A DNA stretch of 64,000 bases, from NCBI RefSeq assembly GCF_030812675.1, contig NZ_JAUSTE010000001.1:620001-684000 (forward strand), read 5' to 3'. The position numbers were made by a program, and so were the translations under genes. This DNA comes from Sinomonas atrocyanea (lineage in GTDB: Bacteria > Actinomycetota > Actinomycetes > Actinomycetales > Micrococcaceae). Every line of letters starts with the position of its first letter. The first letter of the stretch is position 1. Shown piece after piece: positions 7,183-15,054 of this stretch. The notes beneath the pieces are model-generated. The model made no database searches and had not been told where the DNA came from. It worked only from the letters and a program-made list of their open reading frames with translations.

Positions 7183-8728
7183 GCCGACGGATGACAGGCT
7201 CGAGAAGCTCATCGACCTGATCGTGCGGCTCTCGGCCGGAGACCTCTCCCAGCGGATGGAGACCTCCCCCGCGCGCGACTCGATCGACGCCGTCACGACG
7301 GGCATCAACCTCCTCGCCGAGGAGCTCGAGACCCTCTACGACCAGCTCGAGGCGCGCATCGCCCACCGCACCGAGCTGCTCGAGCGCGCCCAGAACGAGC
7401 TGCGCCGCCTCGTCGACACCGACGAGCTGACGGGCCTCGCGAGCCGCCGGCTCGTGCGCGAGCGGATCGACGCCGGCCTGCAGACGGCCGACGACGGCGG
7501 GCTGGCCGCCGTCGTGATCCTCGCCCTGCGCGGGTTCCGCCTCATCAACGACACCTTCGGCCACTCGGCGGGCGACGCCGTGCTCGTCGAAGTGGCTCAG
7601 CGGCTCCGGGCCGCGATGGGCGATGCCGGGAGCGGCGGCCACCTCGTGGGCCGGCTCGGCGGCGACGAGTTCGCGGTGCTCGTGACCGGGCAGGACCCCG
7701 AAGGCGTGCTCTGGACCGCGCGGACCGTCCTGGACACGCTCAGGCAGCGGGTCGTGGTCAACGGCATCCAGATCAGCCTGCGCGGCAACGTCGGCATCCG
7801 GTACGCCGAGCGGCAGCTGGCGGTCGAGGAGATGCTCCGCGACGCCGACGCCGCGCTCGAGGCCAGCAAGGCCAAGGGCCACGGCAGCATCAGCGTGTTC
7901 AACCCCGCCATGCACGAGGTCGTCGCCCAGCGCGTCCGCGTCGCGTCAGAGCTGCGGGCTGCGTTCCCCAAGGGCGAGATCGAGGTCTTCTACCAGCCGA
8001 TCATCGGGCTCGCCGACGCCACGCTTGCCGGCGCCGAGGCGCTCGTGCGCTGGCGCCACCCCGTCCGGGGCCTGCTGCCCCCGTCCACGTTCCTCGACAT
8101 CGCCGAGGACGCCGGGCTCATGGTCGAGCTCGGCCGGTGCGTCCTGACCCAGGTGGTCGAGACGGCCGGCGAGTGGGCCCACGACCCCGGCCTGCCCGAG
8201 CACTTCAGCCTGCACGTGAACATCTCCCCCGCCGAGCTCGCCCACGGCGACCTCACCGCCCACATCCGCAGGCTGCTGGACGACGCCGGGCTGCCCGGGC
8301 CGCGCCTGACCGTGGAGATCACCGAGTCGGCCATCATGACCGGCGGCCCCGACAGCCGGCAGACCCTCCGCTCCCTCGGGGAACTCGGGGTCCCCATCGA
8401 GATCGACGACTTCGGCACCGGCTACTCCTCCATCAGCTACCTCCGGACCCTCCCCGCGGTCCGGGCCAAGATCGACAAGTCGCTCGTCGACACCATCGCC
8501 AGCGACCCGACCCAGGTCGCGTTCGTCGACGCCATCGTGCGGCTCATCCACGCCGCCGGGCTGACCGTGGTGGCCGAGGGCATCGAGGACGAGGCCCAGG
8601 CCGGGCTCCTGCGCGAGCTGGGCTGCGAGTACGGCCAGGGCTACCTGTTCGCCCGGCCCATGCCGGCCGCCGAGCTGGGCCGGCTCCTGCGGGCCGTGCA
8701 GGAAGGAGACCAGCATGCCGCTCGGTGA
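7172..8728 (+). CDS. GGDEF-EAL c-di-GMP turnover protein
   Basis: 518 aa, soluble, with no membrane segment. Residues about 1-85 are a helical, coiled-coil-like N-terminus (HAMP-like ETSPARDSIDAVTTGINLL, then EELETLYDQLEARIAHRTEL). The GGDEF domain has DTDELTGLASRRL and an intact GRLGGDEFAVL near residue 163, without the upstream RxxD I-site. The EAL domain has GAEALVRWRHP (near 288), NISP, EITESAI, DDFGTGYSSISYL, KIDKSLV, VAEGIED and QGYLFARPMP, so all expected metal and catalytic residues are present. Both synthesis and hydrolysis of c-di-GMP are possible. The gene overlaps its upstream neighbour by 11 bp and its downstream neighbour by 14 bp. Confidence 0.92.
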   Translation: MAAEPTDDRLEKLIDLIVRLSAGDLSQRMETSPARDSIDAVTTGINLLAEELETLYDQLEARIAHRTELLERAQNELRRLVDTDELTGLASRRLVRERIDAGLQTADDGGLAAVVILALRGFRLINDTFGHSAGDAVLVEVAQRLRAAMGDAGSGGHLVGRLGGDEFAVLVTGQDPEGVLWTARTVLDTLRQRVVVNGIQISLRGNVGIRYAERQLAVEEMLRDADAALEASKAKGHGSISVFNPAMHEVVAQRVRVASELRAAFPKGEIEVFYQPIIGLADATLAGAEALVRWRHPVRGLLPPSTFLDIAEDAGLMVELGRCVLTQVVETAGEWAHDPGLPEHFSLHVNISPAELAHGDLTAHIRRLLDDAGLPGPRLTVEITESAIMTGGPDSRQTLRSLGELGVPIEIDDFGTGYSSISYLRTLPAVRAKIDKSLVDTIASDPTQVAFVDAIVRLIHAAGLTVVAEGIEDEAQAGLLRELGCEYGQGYLFARPMPAAELGRLLRAVQEGDQHAAR

Positions 8729-9497
8729 CAGCATCCGGCTCGCCTCCCGCGTGGCGATCCTCTCCGGACGGGTCCCCCGCAGCCCCTCCGCGGCGTGGGA
8801 GCGGTTCTGGGCGGGCATCGCCGAGGGCACGCTCCCGGAGGACGTGCTCTGGGAAGGTGACCCGCACTCCGAGGCCGGCGAGCATGTGACCCGCGGGATC
8901 GACCATCTCGATCCCTCCCTGCCCGTGGTCGACGTGGGCTGCGGGTCCGGGTGGCTCTCCGCCGCCCTCGCCCGGGCGTTCCCCCGCGTGCTCGGCCTCG
9001 ACGCCTCCGCCGCCGCCGTCGACCTCGCCGCGCAGCACCACGGGGAGCCGGGGCGCGTCGACTTCCTGGCCGCCGACGCGACTGATCCCGAGACCAGCGA
9101 GCGGCTCCACGGGGAGCTCGGGGACGCGAACGCCGTCGTGCGCGGGGTGCTCCACGTCCTCACCCCGGCCAAGCAGCGCGCCCTCGCCGCGGGGCTCCGC
9201 ACGCTCGTGGGGACGCGGGGACGGGTGTACCTCGTCGAGACCAACGTGCCCGGCGGCGGACTCGGCTACCTGCGCGCACTCGGGGCGAGCGGGGAGTCCA
9301 TCCCCGCCCCGCTCGCGCAGGCGATCCGCACGCTGCCGCAGCCGGGCCACTTCGGCCCCGCCGAGCGGGCGCGGGCCTTCCCCGAGGACCAGTGGCGGCT
9401 CGAGGCGGACGGGTCCACGGCGCTGGCGCTCGCGCTGCCCGCGGACGGCAGCCACCTCCGCGTCCCGGCGTACTGGACAGTCGCCTCCGCCCGGTAG
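8715..9497 (+). CDS. SAM-dependent class I methyltransferase
   Basis: 260 aa. The start overlaps the end of the GGDEF-EAL gene by 14 bp, with AGGAAGGAGA as ribosome-binding site inside that gene. Motif I is LPVVDVGCGSGWLSAALA, followed by RVLGLDASAAAVDLA (motif II Asp) and DFLAADATD. The C-terminal half is less conserved and could set substrate specificity. The substrate is unknown. Position between a c-di-GMP enzyme and a processive glycosyltransferase suggests modification of a polysaccharide or its lipid carrier, but this is inference. Confidence 0.8.
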   Translation: MPLGDSIRLASRVAILSGRVPRSPSAAWERFWAGIAEGTLPEDVLWEGDPHSEAGEHVTRGIDHLDPSLPVVDVGCGSGWLSAALARAFPRVLGLDASAAAVDLAAQHHGEPGRVDFLAADATDPETSERLHGELGDANAVVRGVLHVLTPAKQRALAAGLRTLVGTRGRVYLVETNVPGGGLGYLRALGASGESIPAPLAQAIRTLPQPGHFGPAERARAFPEDQWRLEADGSTALALALPADGSHLRVPAYWTVASAR

Positions 9498-9506
9498 CAT
9501 GCCCCC

Positions 9507-11033
9507 ATGGGGAGATGGTTCCAGAGGCTCGTGGGCCTCCTGATCGTCGCGGCCGTGACCGGCGCCGCGCTGCTGCTGTGGTGGGGGGTGGCCGCGAGCC
9601 AGCCGCCGCCGCTCTGGCAGCCCGCCAAGGTCTCGATCGGCGGTGTGTGGAGCGTCTTCTACGACGCCCACGCGCCGCACTGGCGCGTCGTCCTCGTCTC
9701 CGTGGCCGCCGCGATCCTGCTCGGGGCAGGCGTTGCACTCCTCGACCGGGCCATTGCCACCCGCTCGCGCCGGGCCTCGGCGCACGTGCAGGCGAAGCCG
9801 CTGGCGCCGAAGACCATCATGGCCGCCACCCGCGGCGTCTTCGCCGGGCCGGTGACCGTCACCGTGCTCATCCCCGCGCACAACGAAGAGGCATCGCTGC
9901 CCGCGACGCTGGCCTCGCTCGACGCGCAGGCCCTCCGTCCGGACCGGGTGATCGTGGTCGCGGACAACTGCACCGATCGCACCGCCGAGATCGCGCGGGC
10001 CGCCGGCGCCGAGGTGTTCGCCACCGAGGGCAACACGGACAAGAAGGGCGGCGCGCTCAACCAGGCGCTGCGCACCCTGCTGCCCGGGCTCGCCGACAAC
10101 GACGTGGTCATGGTGATGGACGCGGACACCAAGCTCGGCGGCCAGTACCTCGCCGAGGCGGTGCGGCGGTTCACCGACGACCGTGCGCTCGTGGCCGTGG
10201 GCGGCCTCTTCTACGGCGAGGAGGGGCACGGGCTCATCGGCCAGTTCCAGCGCAACGAGTACATCCGCTACTCGCGCGAGATCCGCCGGCGGCGCGGGCG
10301 CGTGTTCGTCCTGACAGGGACCGCATCCGTGTTCCGGCCGGTGGCCCTGCGGGCCGTCGCCGACGCCCGAGGCACCCAGCTTCCCGGCCGGCGCGGCGAC
10401 GTGTACGACACGGCCGCGCTCACCGAGGACAACGAGCTGACGATTGCGCTCAAGTCCCTCGGGGCGCTCATGGTGTCGCCGCCCGAGTGCACCGTGGAGA
10501 CCGAGCTCATGCCCACGTGGCGGATGCTCTGGGCGCAGCGGCTTCGCTGGCAGCGCGGGGCGCTCGAGAACCTCGGCGCCTACGGCGTCACGCCGCAGAC
10601 CGCGCGGTACTGGTTCCAGCAGCTCGGGATCGGCTACAGCGTGATCGCGCTCGGGACCTACCTGTCCCTCATCGCCCTGATGGCCCTGTCCATGGATACG
10701 TGGATCTGGTTCCCGTTCTGGCTCGGGCTGGGGTTCTGGTTCACCCTCGAGCGGCTCGTCACCGCCTGGGGCGGGGGCTGGCGCGCCCGGCTCCTTGCCG
10801 CCTGCCTGTTCCCCGAGCTCGTCTTCGACATGTTCCTGAACGTGGTCTACCTCAAGGGGATCGCGGACATCACCGCGGGGCGCAAGGCCGCGTGGAAGCA
10901 CCTCGTGCGGCCGCCGGGGGTCGAGGCCGCTTCTGGCGCTGCCAGCGTGAGGGCCGCTCCCGGCGGCCCTGGTGTGGCTGCTGCCCCTGCCGCCGCTGCC
11001 CCTGCTGCCGCTGCCGAGGAGGCGGCGCGGTGA
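9507..11033 (+). CDS. Processive membrane glycosyltransferase, family 2 (BcsA/HAS-like)
   Basis: 508 aa. Two N-terminal membrane helices (about 7-28 and 53-74) precede a GT-A domain. Motifs are VTVTVLIPAHNEEASLPATL, VADNCTDRT, the DxD metal site in VVMVMDADTKLGG, the acceptor motif TEDNEL, and QRLRWQRG (the Q-x-x-R-W signature of processive synthases). Further C-terminal helices follow, then a Pro/Ala-rich tail of about 50 residues. No PilZ domain is visible. It should polymerise and perhaps export a beta-linked exopolysaccharide. Linkage with a GGDEF-EAL gene suggests c-di-GMP control through another partner. Its stop overlaps the next start (GTGA). Confidence 0.88.
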   Translation: MGRWFQRLVGLLIVAAVTGAALLLWWGVAASQPPPLWQPAKVSIGGVWSVFYDAHAPHWRVVLVSVAAAILLGAGVALLDRAIATRSRRASAHVQAKPLAPKTIMAATRGVFAGPVTVTVLIPAHNEEASLPATLASLDAQALRPDRVIVVADNCTDRTAEIARAAGAEVFATEGNTDKKGGALNQALRTLLPGLADNDVVMVMDADTKLGGQYLAEAVRRFTDDRALVAVGGLFYGEEGHGLIGQFQRNEYIRYSREIRRRRGRVFVLTGTASVFRPVALRAVADARGTQLPGRRGDVYDTAALTEDNELTIALKSLGALMVSPPECTVETELMPTWRMLWAQRLRWQRGALENLGAYGVTPQTARYWFQQLGIGYSVIALGTYLSLIALMALSMDTWIWFPFWLGLGFWFTLERLVTAWGGGWRARLLAACLFPELVFDMFLNVVYLKGIADITAGRKAAWKHLVRPPGVEAASGAASVRAAPGGPGVAAAPAAAAPAAAAEEAAR

Positions 11034-11242
11034 GTCCCGTGCGTGTGCCGCTCGGCCTCCTGTTCGACGAATCGATCCTGCAGAGTCCGTTCATCAACGT
11101 GCTCGCGACGTTCGTGGCCCTCAACACCCTCATGTACGCGGCGCTCGCGGTGGCCCGGGTGCTCCCCCGACCCCGCCTGCCCTGGCGGCGCCGGTACCAG
11201 CGCGCCGAGACCCGCAGCATCTACCCCGACGGCCGCGTCTAG
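11030..11242 (+). CDS. 70-aa membrane protein coupled to the glycosyltransferase
   Basis: GTG start at 11030 overlaps the glycosyltransferase stop (GTGA), with GAGGAGG (11016-11022) as ribosome-binding site inside the upstream gene. It encodes one membrane helix (about residues 20-42, INVLATFVALNTLMYAALAV) followed by a strongly basic segment (RPRLPWRRRYQR) and a short soluble end. The coupling and size fit an accessory subunit of the GT2 synthase, but no family is recognised. Confidence 0.75.
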   Translation: MSPVRVPLGLLFDESILQSPFINVLATFVALNTLMYAALAVARVLPRPRLPWRRRYQRAETRSIYPDGRV

Positions 11243-11304
11243 GGTGCGGCTGCTCCGGAGCGCGGTGGGCGGGTCGCGGGTTGCGGCGCTCCTTCTGGGC
11301 TGAC

Positions 11305-12096
11305 CTAGGTGAGGGTCCAGGACCTCTTGGACAGCCCGAACCAGAAGCCCTCGATCGCGGTCTTCGCGTCGATCCCGCCCGACGCCGAGGCCGCGCCGAG
11401 GGCCACGTACAGCGGGGCCCAGTGCTCCGAGCGCGGGTGCGCCTCGCGGGCGGCCGGGGCCTTGTGGATGAAGTCGAGGATGGAGTCCACGTCCCCGCGG
11501 GACATGGCTTCTTCTGCCCAGTGGTCGAACTCGGAGGACGCCGCGGGCGGGGCGGCGTCGGCACCGGCGTGCGGGTTGAACCAGCGCAGGTTGTGGGTGG
11601 TGAAGCCCGAGCCCACGATCAGCGTCCCGCGGTCGCGCAGGGGTGCCAGGGTCCGGCCCAGCTCGAACAGGCCCCGCGGGTCCAGGGTCGGCATCGACAT
11701 CTGCACCACGGGGACGTCCGCTCCCGGGAAGAGCTCCTTGAGCGGGACGTACGCGCCGTGGTCGAGGCCGCGGGTCTCATCGCGTTCCACATGGTGGCCG
11801 TGCTGGGAGGTCAGCCGGGCCACCTCGTTCGCGAGCTCGGGGGCGAGGGGGGCCTCGTAGCGCACGTCGTAGTACTTCTGCGGGAAGCCCCAGAAGTCGT
11901 AGACGAGCTCCTGCGGGCGCTCGGTGGCGCTCAGGGTCACCGGCGCGTTCTCCCAGTGCGCCGAGACCATGAGGATGTCCTTGGGCTTGGCGAACGTGCC
12001 GGACCACTCGTGGAGCTGGCGGGTCCATGTGGCGTCGTCGGCGAGCGGCGGCGCGCCGTGGCTGAGGAACAGGACGGGGGGCTGGGCTGCGGTCAT
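11305..12096 (-). CDS. LigB-type extradiol dioxygenase (DODA/YgiD family)
   Basis: 263 aa from ATG 12096. Family features in order are PPVLFLSHGAPPL with an active-site His, ILMVSAHWEN with a metal-ligand His, YDFWGFPQKYYDVRYEAP, LDHGAYVPLKELFPGADVPVVQMS, TLIVGSGFTTHNL, and HWAPLYVALGA near the C-terminus. These are single-domain class III ring-opening dioxygenases related to 4,5-DOPA dioxygenase, using a divalent metal on catechol-type substrates. The physiological substrate is unknown. It is convergent with the glycosyltransferase operon. An operator-like TTGA-tact-TCAA dyad sits 24 bp upstream of its start. Confidence 0.9.
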   Translation of the reverse strand: MTAAQPPVLFLSHGAPPLADDATWTRQLHEWSGTFAKPKDILMVSAHWENAPVTLSATERPQELVYDFWGFPQKYYDVRYEAPLAPELANEVARLTSQHGHHVERDETRGLDHGAYVPLKELFPGADVPVVQMSMPTLDPRGLFELGRTLAPLRDRGTLIVGSGFTTHNLRWFNPHAGADAAPPAASSEFDHWAEEAMSRGDVDSILDFIHKAPAAREAHPRSEHWAPLYVALGAASASGGIDAKTAIEGFWFGLSKRSWTLT

Positions 12097-12117
12097 GCAT
12101 CCAGCGTAAGACCGTTT

Positions 12118-12133
12118 AGTTGATACTTCAAGT
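12118..12133 (-). promoter_or_regulatory. Operator-like dyad upstream of the dioxygenase
   Basis: TTGA-tact-TCAA (12120-12131), extended by one or two bases on each side, is a near-perfect dyad in a short AT-rich stretch just upstream of the dioxygenase start. It resembles sites of MarR/YodB-type regulators that often control quinone and catechol dioxygenases. No MarR gene is in the window, so the regulator is unknown. Confidence 0.4.
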
Positions 12134-12156
12134 AAAAATCCGGGGCGATCTCTCCC

Positions 12157-12250
12157 CCGTCCGCTCCTGCCCACTTTGCGCCCGCAGGCTCGCGAGGAGC
12201 CAGCGTGTCGCGGCCGACGCGCGGGCGGGGTCCGGTGAAAGTGGGCAGGA
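12157..12250. repeat. Inverted-repeat dyad 1, upstream of the DUF559 gene
   Basis: TCCTGCCCACTTT (12165-12177) and its exact reverse complement AAAGTGGGCAGGA (12238-12250) flank a 60-bp GC-rich spacer. The left arm with its flank (12157-12178) recurs as a 22-bp direct repeat at 13195-13216, beyond the other end of the DUF559 gene. It is not a normal terminator: the spacer is long and there is no T-tract. Confidence 0.85.
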
Positions 12251-12354
12251 AGGAACGGGGCCATTCGCCCCCAACAGGCGCCGCCCTCGGCGAGTCGTCC
12301 ACATGGGAGCGGGACTCACTGCCCGGATCGGCCCCGCACGGCTGGCATAGCACC

Positions 12355-13185
12355 ATGGATGCTCTCAACTACCTCAGATCGCTGGGCGGTGTTGCCCGTA
12401 CAGCCACCCTCCTCCGGGCCGGAGCGACAAAACGCGAGGTCGCAGCGCTCGCCGGGCTGGGCACCAGGCCGGCCCGGGGAATCGTCGCCCTTCCGGGCTG
12501 CAACCCGGACTACCTCTTCGCACTCGTCCACAACGGGGTGCTCACCTGCGGGTCGGCCGCCACATCGCACGGGCTCTGGATCAGGGAAGCCCCTCCCCGC
12601 AGGCATCTGGCGGTGGCCCACTCGCGCGTCACCGCGTTCACGGCGCACCGCATCCTCAGGTTCCCCACCCACGATGTCCTGCCCATCGCCTCGATCGAGG
12701 ACACCGTTCTCCACGCGCTGAACTGCCTCCCCCTGTCCGAGGCCGTGTCCATGGCAGAGTCGGCCATCAGGGCTGGAAAGGTCCATCGAGCCCTGCTCGA
12801 GGACATGGTCCACGCGCCCCGCAGCGCACGGGCACGCCATGCCCTCTCCCTCGTCACGGCCGCTGCCGAGTCGCAGCCCGAAGTGGAAGCGAGGCTGCTG
12901 TTCGTGGCCAGGGGCTGGCGGGTTGAAGCGCAGGCACGCATCCCGGGCGTCGGCAGAGTCGACCTCCTCATCGAGGGTCTGGTGATCGTGGAGATCGACG
13001 GGCACGCCTTCCATGCGGACCGAGCAGCCTTCGTCGAGGACCGGCGCCGGCAGAACGAGGCCCTGCGGCAGGGCTACCCGACGCTGCGGTATCCCCCGGA
13101 GGTTGTCTGGCGCGACCCCGATCGGCTCCTGCGCGATGTGGAGGAACTGCTCAGGAGCTGGGGTCGTCTCCCTTTCCGCCCTTAG
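12355..13185 (+). CDS. DUF559-domain protein with AbiEi-like N-terminal winged helix
   Basis: 276 aa from ATG 12355; no clear ribosome-binding site. Residues about 1-50 resemble the winged-helix of AbiEi-type antitoxins ([38 protein letters not shown]). The C-terminal DUF559 domain resembles a Vsr/PD-(D/E)XK nuclease fold, with VEARLLFVARGW, GVGRVDLLIEGLVIVEIDGHAFH and a basic RRRQNEAL. Asp, Glu and a second Asp occur in a nuclease-like order. Function is unproven; such genes are often multicopy in actinobacteria. It is bracketed by near-identical dyads and has a paralogue at 61787-62632, which suggests mobility. Whether it is an antitoxin, a nuclease or part of a repeat-mobilising unit is open. 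Confidence 0.8.
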   Translation: MDALNYLRSLGGVARTATLLRAGATKREVAALAGLGTRPARGIVALPGCNPDYLFALVHNGVLTCGSAATSHGLWIREAPPRRHLAVAHSRVTAFTAHRILRFPTHDVLPIASIEDTVLHALNCLPLSEAVSMAESAIRAGKVHRALLEDMVHAPRSARARHALSLVTAAAESQPEVEARLLFVARGWRVEAQARIPGVGRVDLLIEGLVIVEIDGHAFHADRAAFVEDRRRQNEALRQGYPTLRYPPEVVWRDPDRLLRDVEELLRSWGRLPFRP

Positions 13186-13194
13186 GTCGGCCGG

Positions 13195-13289
13195 CCGTCC
13201 GCTCCTGCCCACTTTGGCCGTGGACCTCCGGCGTGGCGACCGCGGCGCGCCGCCCCAGCAAGACCGCCAGCGCGCCAAAGTGGGCAGGA
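13195..13289. repeat. Inverted-repeat dyad 2, downstream of the DUF559 gene
   Basis: TCCTGCCCACTTTGGC (13203-13218) and GCCAAAGTGGGCAGGA (13274-13289) form perfect 16-bp arms around a 55-bp spacer. The arms share the core of dyad 1, but the spacer sequences of the two dyads do not match. The dyad starts 10 bp after the DUF559 stop codon, so the gene is bracketed by the two elements. Confidence 0.85.
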
Positions 13290-13354
13290 AAACACAGCCC
13301 CCATGCGCCCGCGCCCCTCCCGGCCCACGGGCGCCGGGGAATAGTGTGGGCAGC

Positions 13355-13918
13355 ATGAGTGCAGACCAGAACTGGGCCACGGACCTCCTGCTGGACGGCT
13401 TCGGCAGGGTACAGGAGTCGGTGGAGCACGCGCTCCTGGGCCTCTCCCCCGAGCAGCTGCTGCAGCGCCCCGGCCCCCACGCCAACCACGTCGCCTGGCT
13501 CGTGTGGCATCTCACCCGCGTCGAGGACGACCACATCGCCGCCCTCGCCCACGTCCTCGAGCGCAATGACCCGCCCAAGACCCGCGCCCGCGAGGTTCCG
13601 CCCGGCCAGCTCTGGCCCCAGTGGCGCGAGCGGTTCGCCCTGCCCTACGGCGACTGGGCCACCGGCTACGGGCAGTCCAGCGACGAGGTCGGGGCCTTCC
13701 CCGCCGTGGACGCCGAGGTTCTGCGCGGCTACCACGACGCGGTCCACGCCCGCGTCACGGAGGTCGTCAAGGGCCTGGCCCCCGAGGACCTCGGACGCAT
13801 CGTCGACGAGCGCTGGTCCCCGCCGGTCACCGCGGCGGTCCGCCTCGTGAGCCTGCTCAACGACGCGACCCAGCACGTGGGCCAGGCCGCCTACGTCCGC
13901 GGCCTGGTCCTCGGCTGA
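13355..13918 (+). CDS. DinB/DUF664-family (mycothiol-dependent-type) protein
   Basis: 187 aa from ATG 13355. It shows the DinB-like four-helix pattern: LLLDGFGRVQESVEHALLGLS, PGPHANHVAWLVWHLTRVEDDH with putative metal-ligand His residues, and a final VSLLNDATQHVGQAAYVRGL with the third His. This arrangement (H in WHL, H in DDH, H in TQHVGQ) fits metal-dependent DinB proteins. In actinobacteria many of these use mycothiol as a thiol cofactor, but the substrate is not evident here. The gene stands alone between the DUF559 locus and a polysaccharide deacetylase. Confidence 0.85.
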   Translation: MSADQNWATDLLLDGFGRVQESVEHALLGLSPEQLLQRPGPHANHVAWLVWHLTRVEDDHIAALAHVLERNDPPKTRAREVPPGQLWPQWRERFALPYGDWATGYGQSSDEVGAFPAVDAEVLRGYHDAVHARVTEVVKGLAPEDLGRIVDERWSPPVTAAVRLVSLLNDATQHVGQAAYVRGLVLG

Positions 13919-13982
13919 GCCGACCAAAGTCCCTCGCGCCCCCGCCGCCGCGGGCGTACCGTCGTGACCGAGGGGGTTGCAC

Positions 13983-14906
13983 ATGGCGGCACTCGGCAGG
14001 CGACGGCTCACGGTCATCATCGTGGCCGCGGTCGTGCTCGTCCTCGCCGCCACCGCGCTCGTGATCACCCTGACCCGCTCCACCTCGCAGCCGACGCCGG
14101 CCGCGCCGCCCACCGCCTCCGGCTCGCCCACCGCGTCCCCCACCGCCACGGGGTCCGCCCCGCCGACTCCCACCCCCACCGGCAGCGGGCCGTCCACAGC
14201 CGGCACCCCCTCGAGGCCGCCGTCCAAGCCCACCGCCACTGCGGGGCCGCCCCTGCCCCCGCTGGCGCTGCCGCCGAACCTGCGCGGGCAGGACATCGAG
14301 CGGATCCCCACCCAGGAGAAGGTGGTGGCCCTGACCTTCGACGCGGGCGCCAACGACGCCGGGCTCGCGTCCATCCTCTCGACCCTCGCGGCCGAGCACG
14401 TGCCCGCGACCTTCTTCCTCACGGGCGCGTGGGCGAAGGCGCATCCGGCCGACGTCGCGAAGATCGCGGCGGGCGGCCACCGGGTCGGCAACCACTCGAT
14501 GACCCACCCGGACATGACCACCCTGACCGACGCGCAGATCGCGGCCGAGCTGTCCGCGGCCCAGGCGGCCATCCGGGCCGACGGTGTGGACCCGCGCCCG
14601 TTCTTCCGCTTCCCCTCCGGCGCCCGCAACGCCCGCACCATCGCCGCGGTCAACGCGAGCGGGTACGCGGCGATCCGCTGGACCGTCGACTCCCTGGGCT
14701 GGCAGGGCACGGTGGGCGGCACGCGGGGGGCGCCGTCGGTGATCCAGCGGGTCATGAACGCGATCCAGCCCGGCGAGATCGTGCTCATGCACGTCGGCTC
14801 CAACCCCGACGACGGCTCGACCCTCGACGCCGCCGCCCTCCCGGGCATCATCGACCAGATGCGCACGGAGGGCTTCACCTTCGTCACCCTCGACGCCCTG
14901 ATCTGA
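13983..14906 (+). CDS. Exported polysaccharide deacetylase (NodB domain)
   Basis: 307 aa from ATG 13983 behind GAGGGGG. A basic start and one membrane helix (about residues 8-30) are followed by a Pro/Thr/Ser-rich linker of about 60 residues, then a NodB homology domain. Visible motifs are VVALTFDAGAND (motif 1, catalytic and metal Asp), GNHSMTHPDM (HxxxH metal site), FFRFPSGARN (motif 3) and IVLMHVG (motif 5). It is a cell-surface CE4 enzyme likely to de-N-acetylate peptidoglycan or an exopolysaccharide. Motif 1 reads TFDAG where TFDDG is the common form. It is convergent with glmS. Confidence 0.9.
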   Translation: MAALGRRRLTVIIVAAVVLVLAATALVITLTRSTSQPTPAAPPTASGSPTASPTATGSAPPTPTPTGSGPSTAGTPSRPPSKPTATAGPPLPPLALPPNLRGQDIERIPTQEKVVALTFDAGANDAGLASILSTLAAEHVPATFFLTGAWAKAHPADVAKIAAGGHRVGNHSMTHPDMTTLTDAQIAAELSAAQAAIRADGVDPRPFFRFPSGARNARTIAAVNASGYAAIRWTVDSLGWQGTVGGTRGAPSVIQRVMNAIQPGEIVLMHVGSNPDDGSTLDAAALPGIIDQMRTEGFTFVTLDALI

Positions 14907-14940
14907 CCGCGCCGGCGCACCTCGGGCGGCCGCCCTGCGG

Positions 14941-14989
14941 ACGACGACGGCCGGCCGCCTCCCAGCGGGAGGTGACCGGCCGTCGTCGT
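14941..14989. terminator. Bidirectional hairpin between the deacetylase and glmS
   Basis: A perfect 14-bp stem (14941-14954 with 14976-14989) encloses a smaller hairpin CCTCCC-agc-GGGAGG. It lies between convergent genes and probably ends transcription from both, although no strong T-tract follows. Confidence 0.65.
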
Positions 14990-15054
14990 ACTTCGGGGCC
15001 TGCGTACCCGGAAGCCCGAAAGGGCGACGAGATGCGTACCCGAGATGGAGGTGG

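Noticed and set aside
8544-10901. A 785-codon minus-strand frame
   Set aside because: It is antisense to the methyltransferase and GT2 genes and has no recognisable domain.
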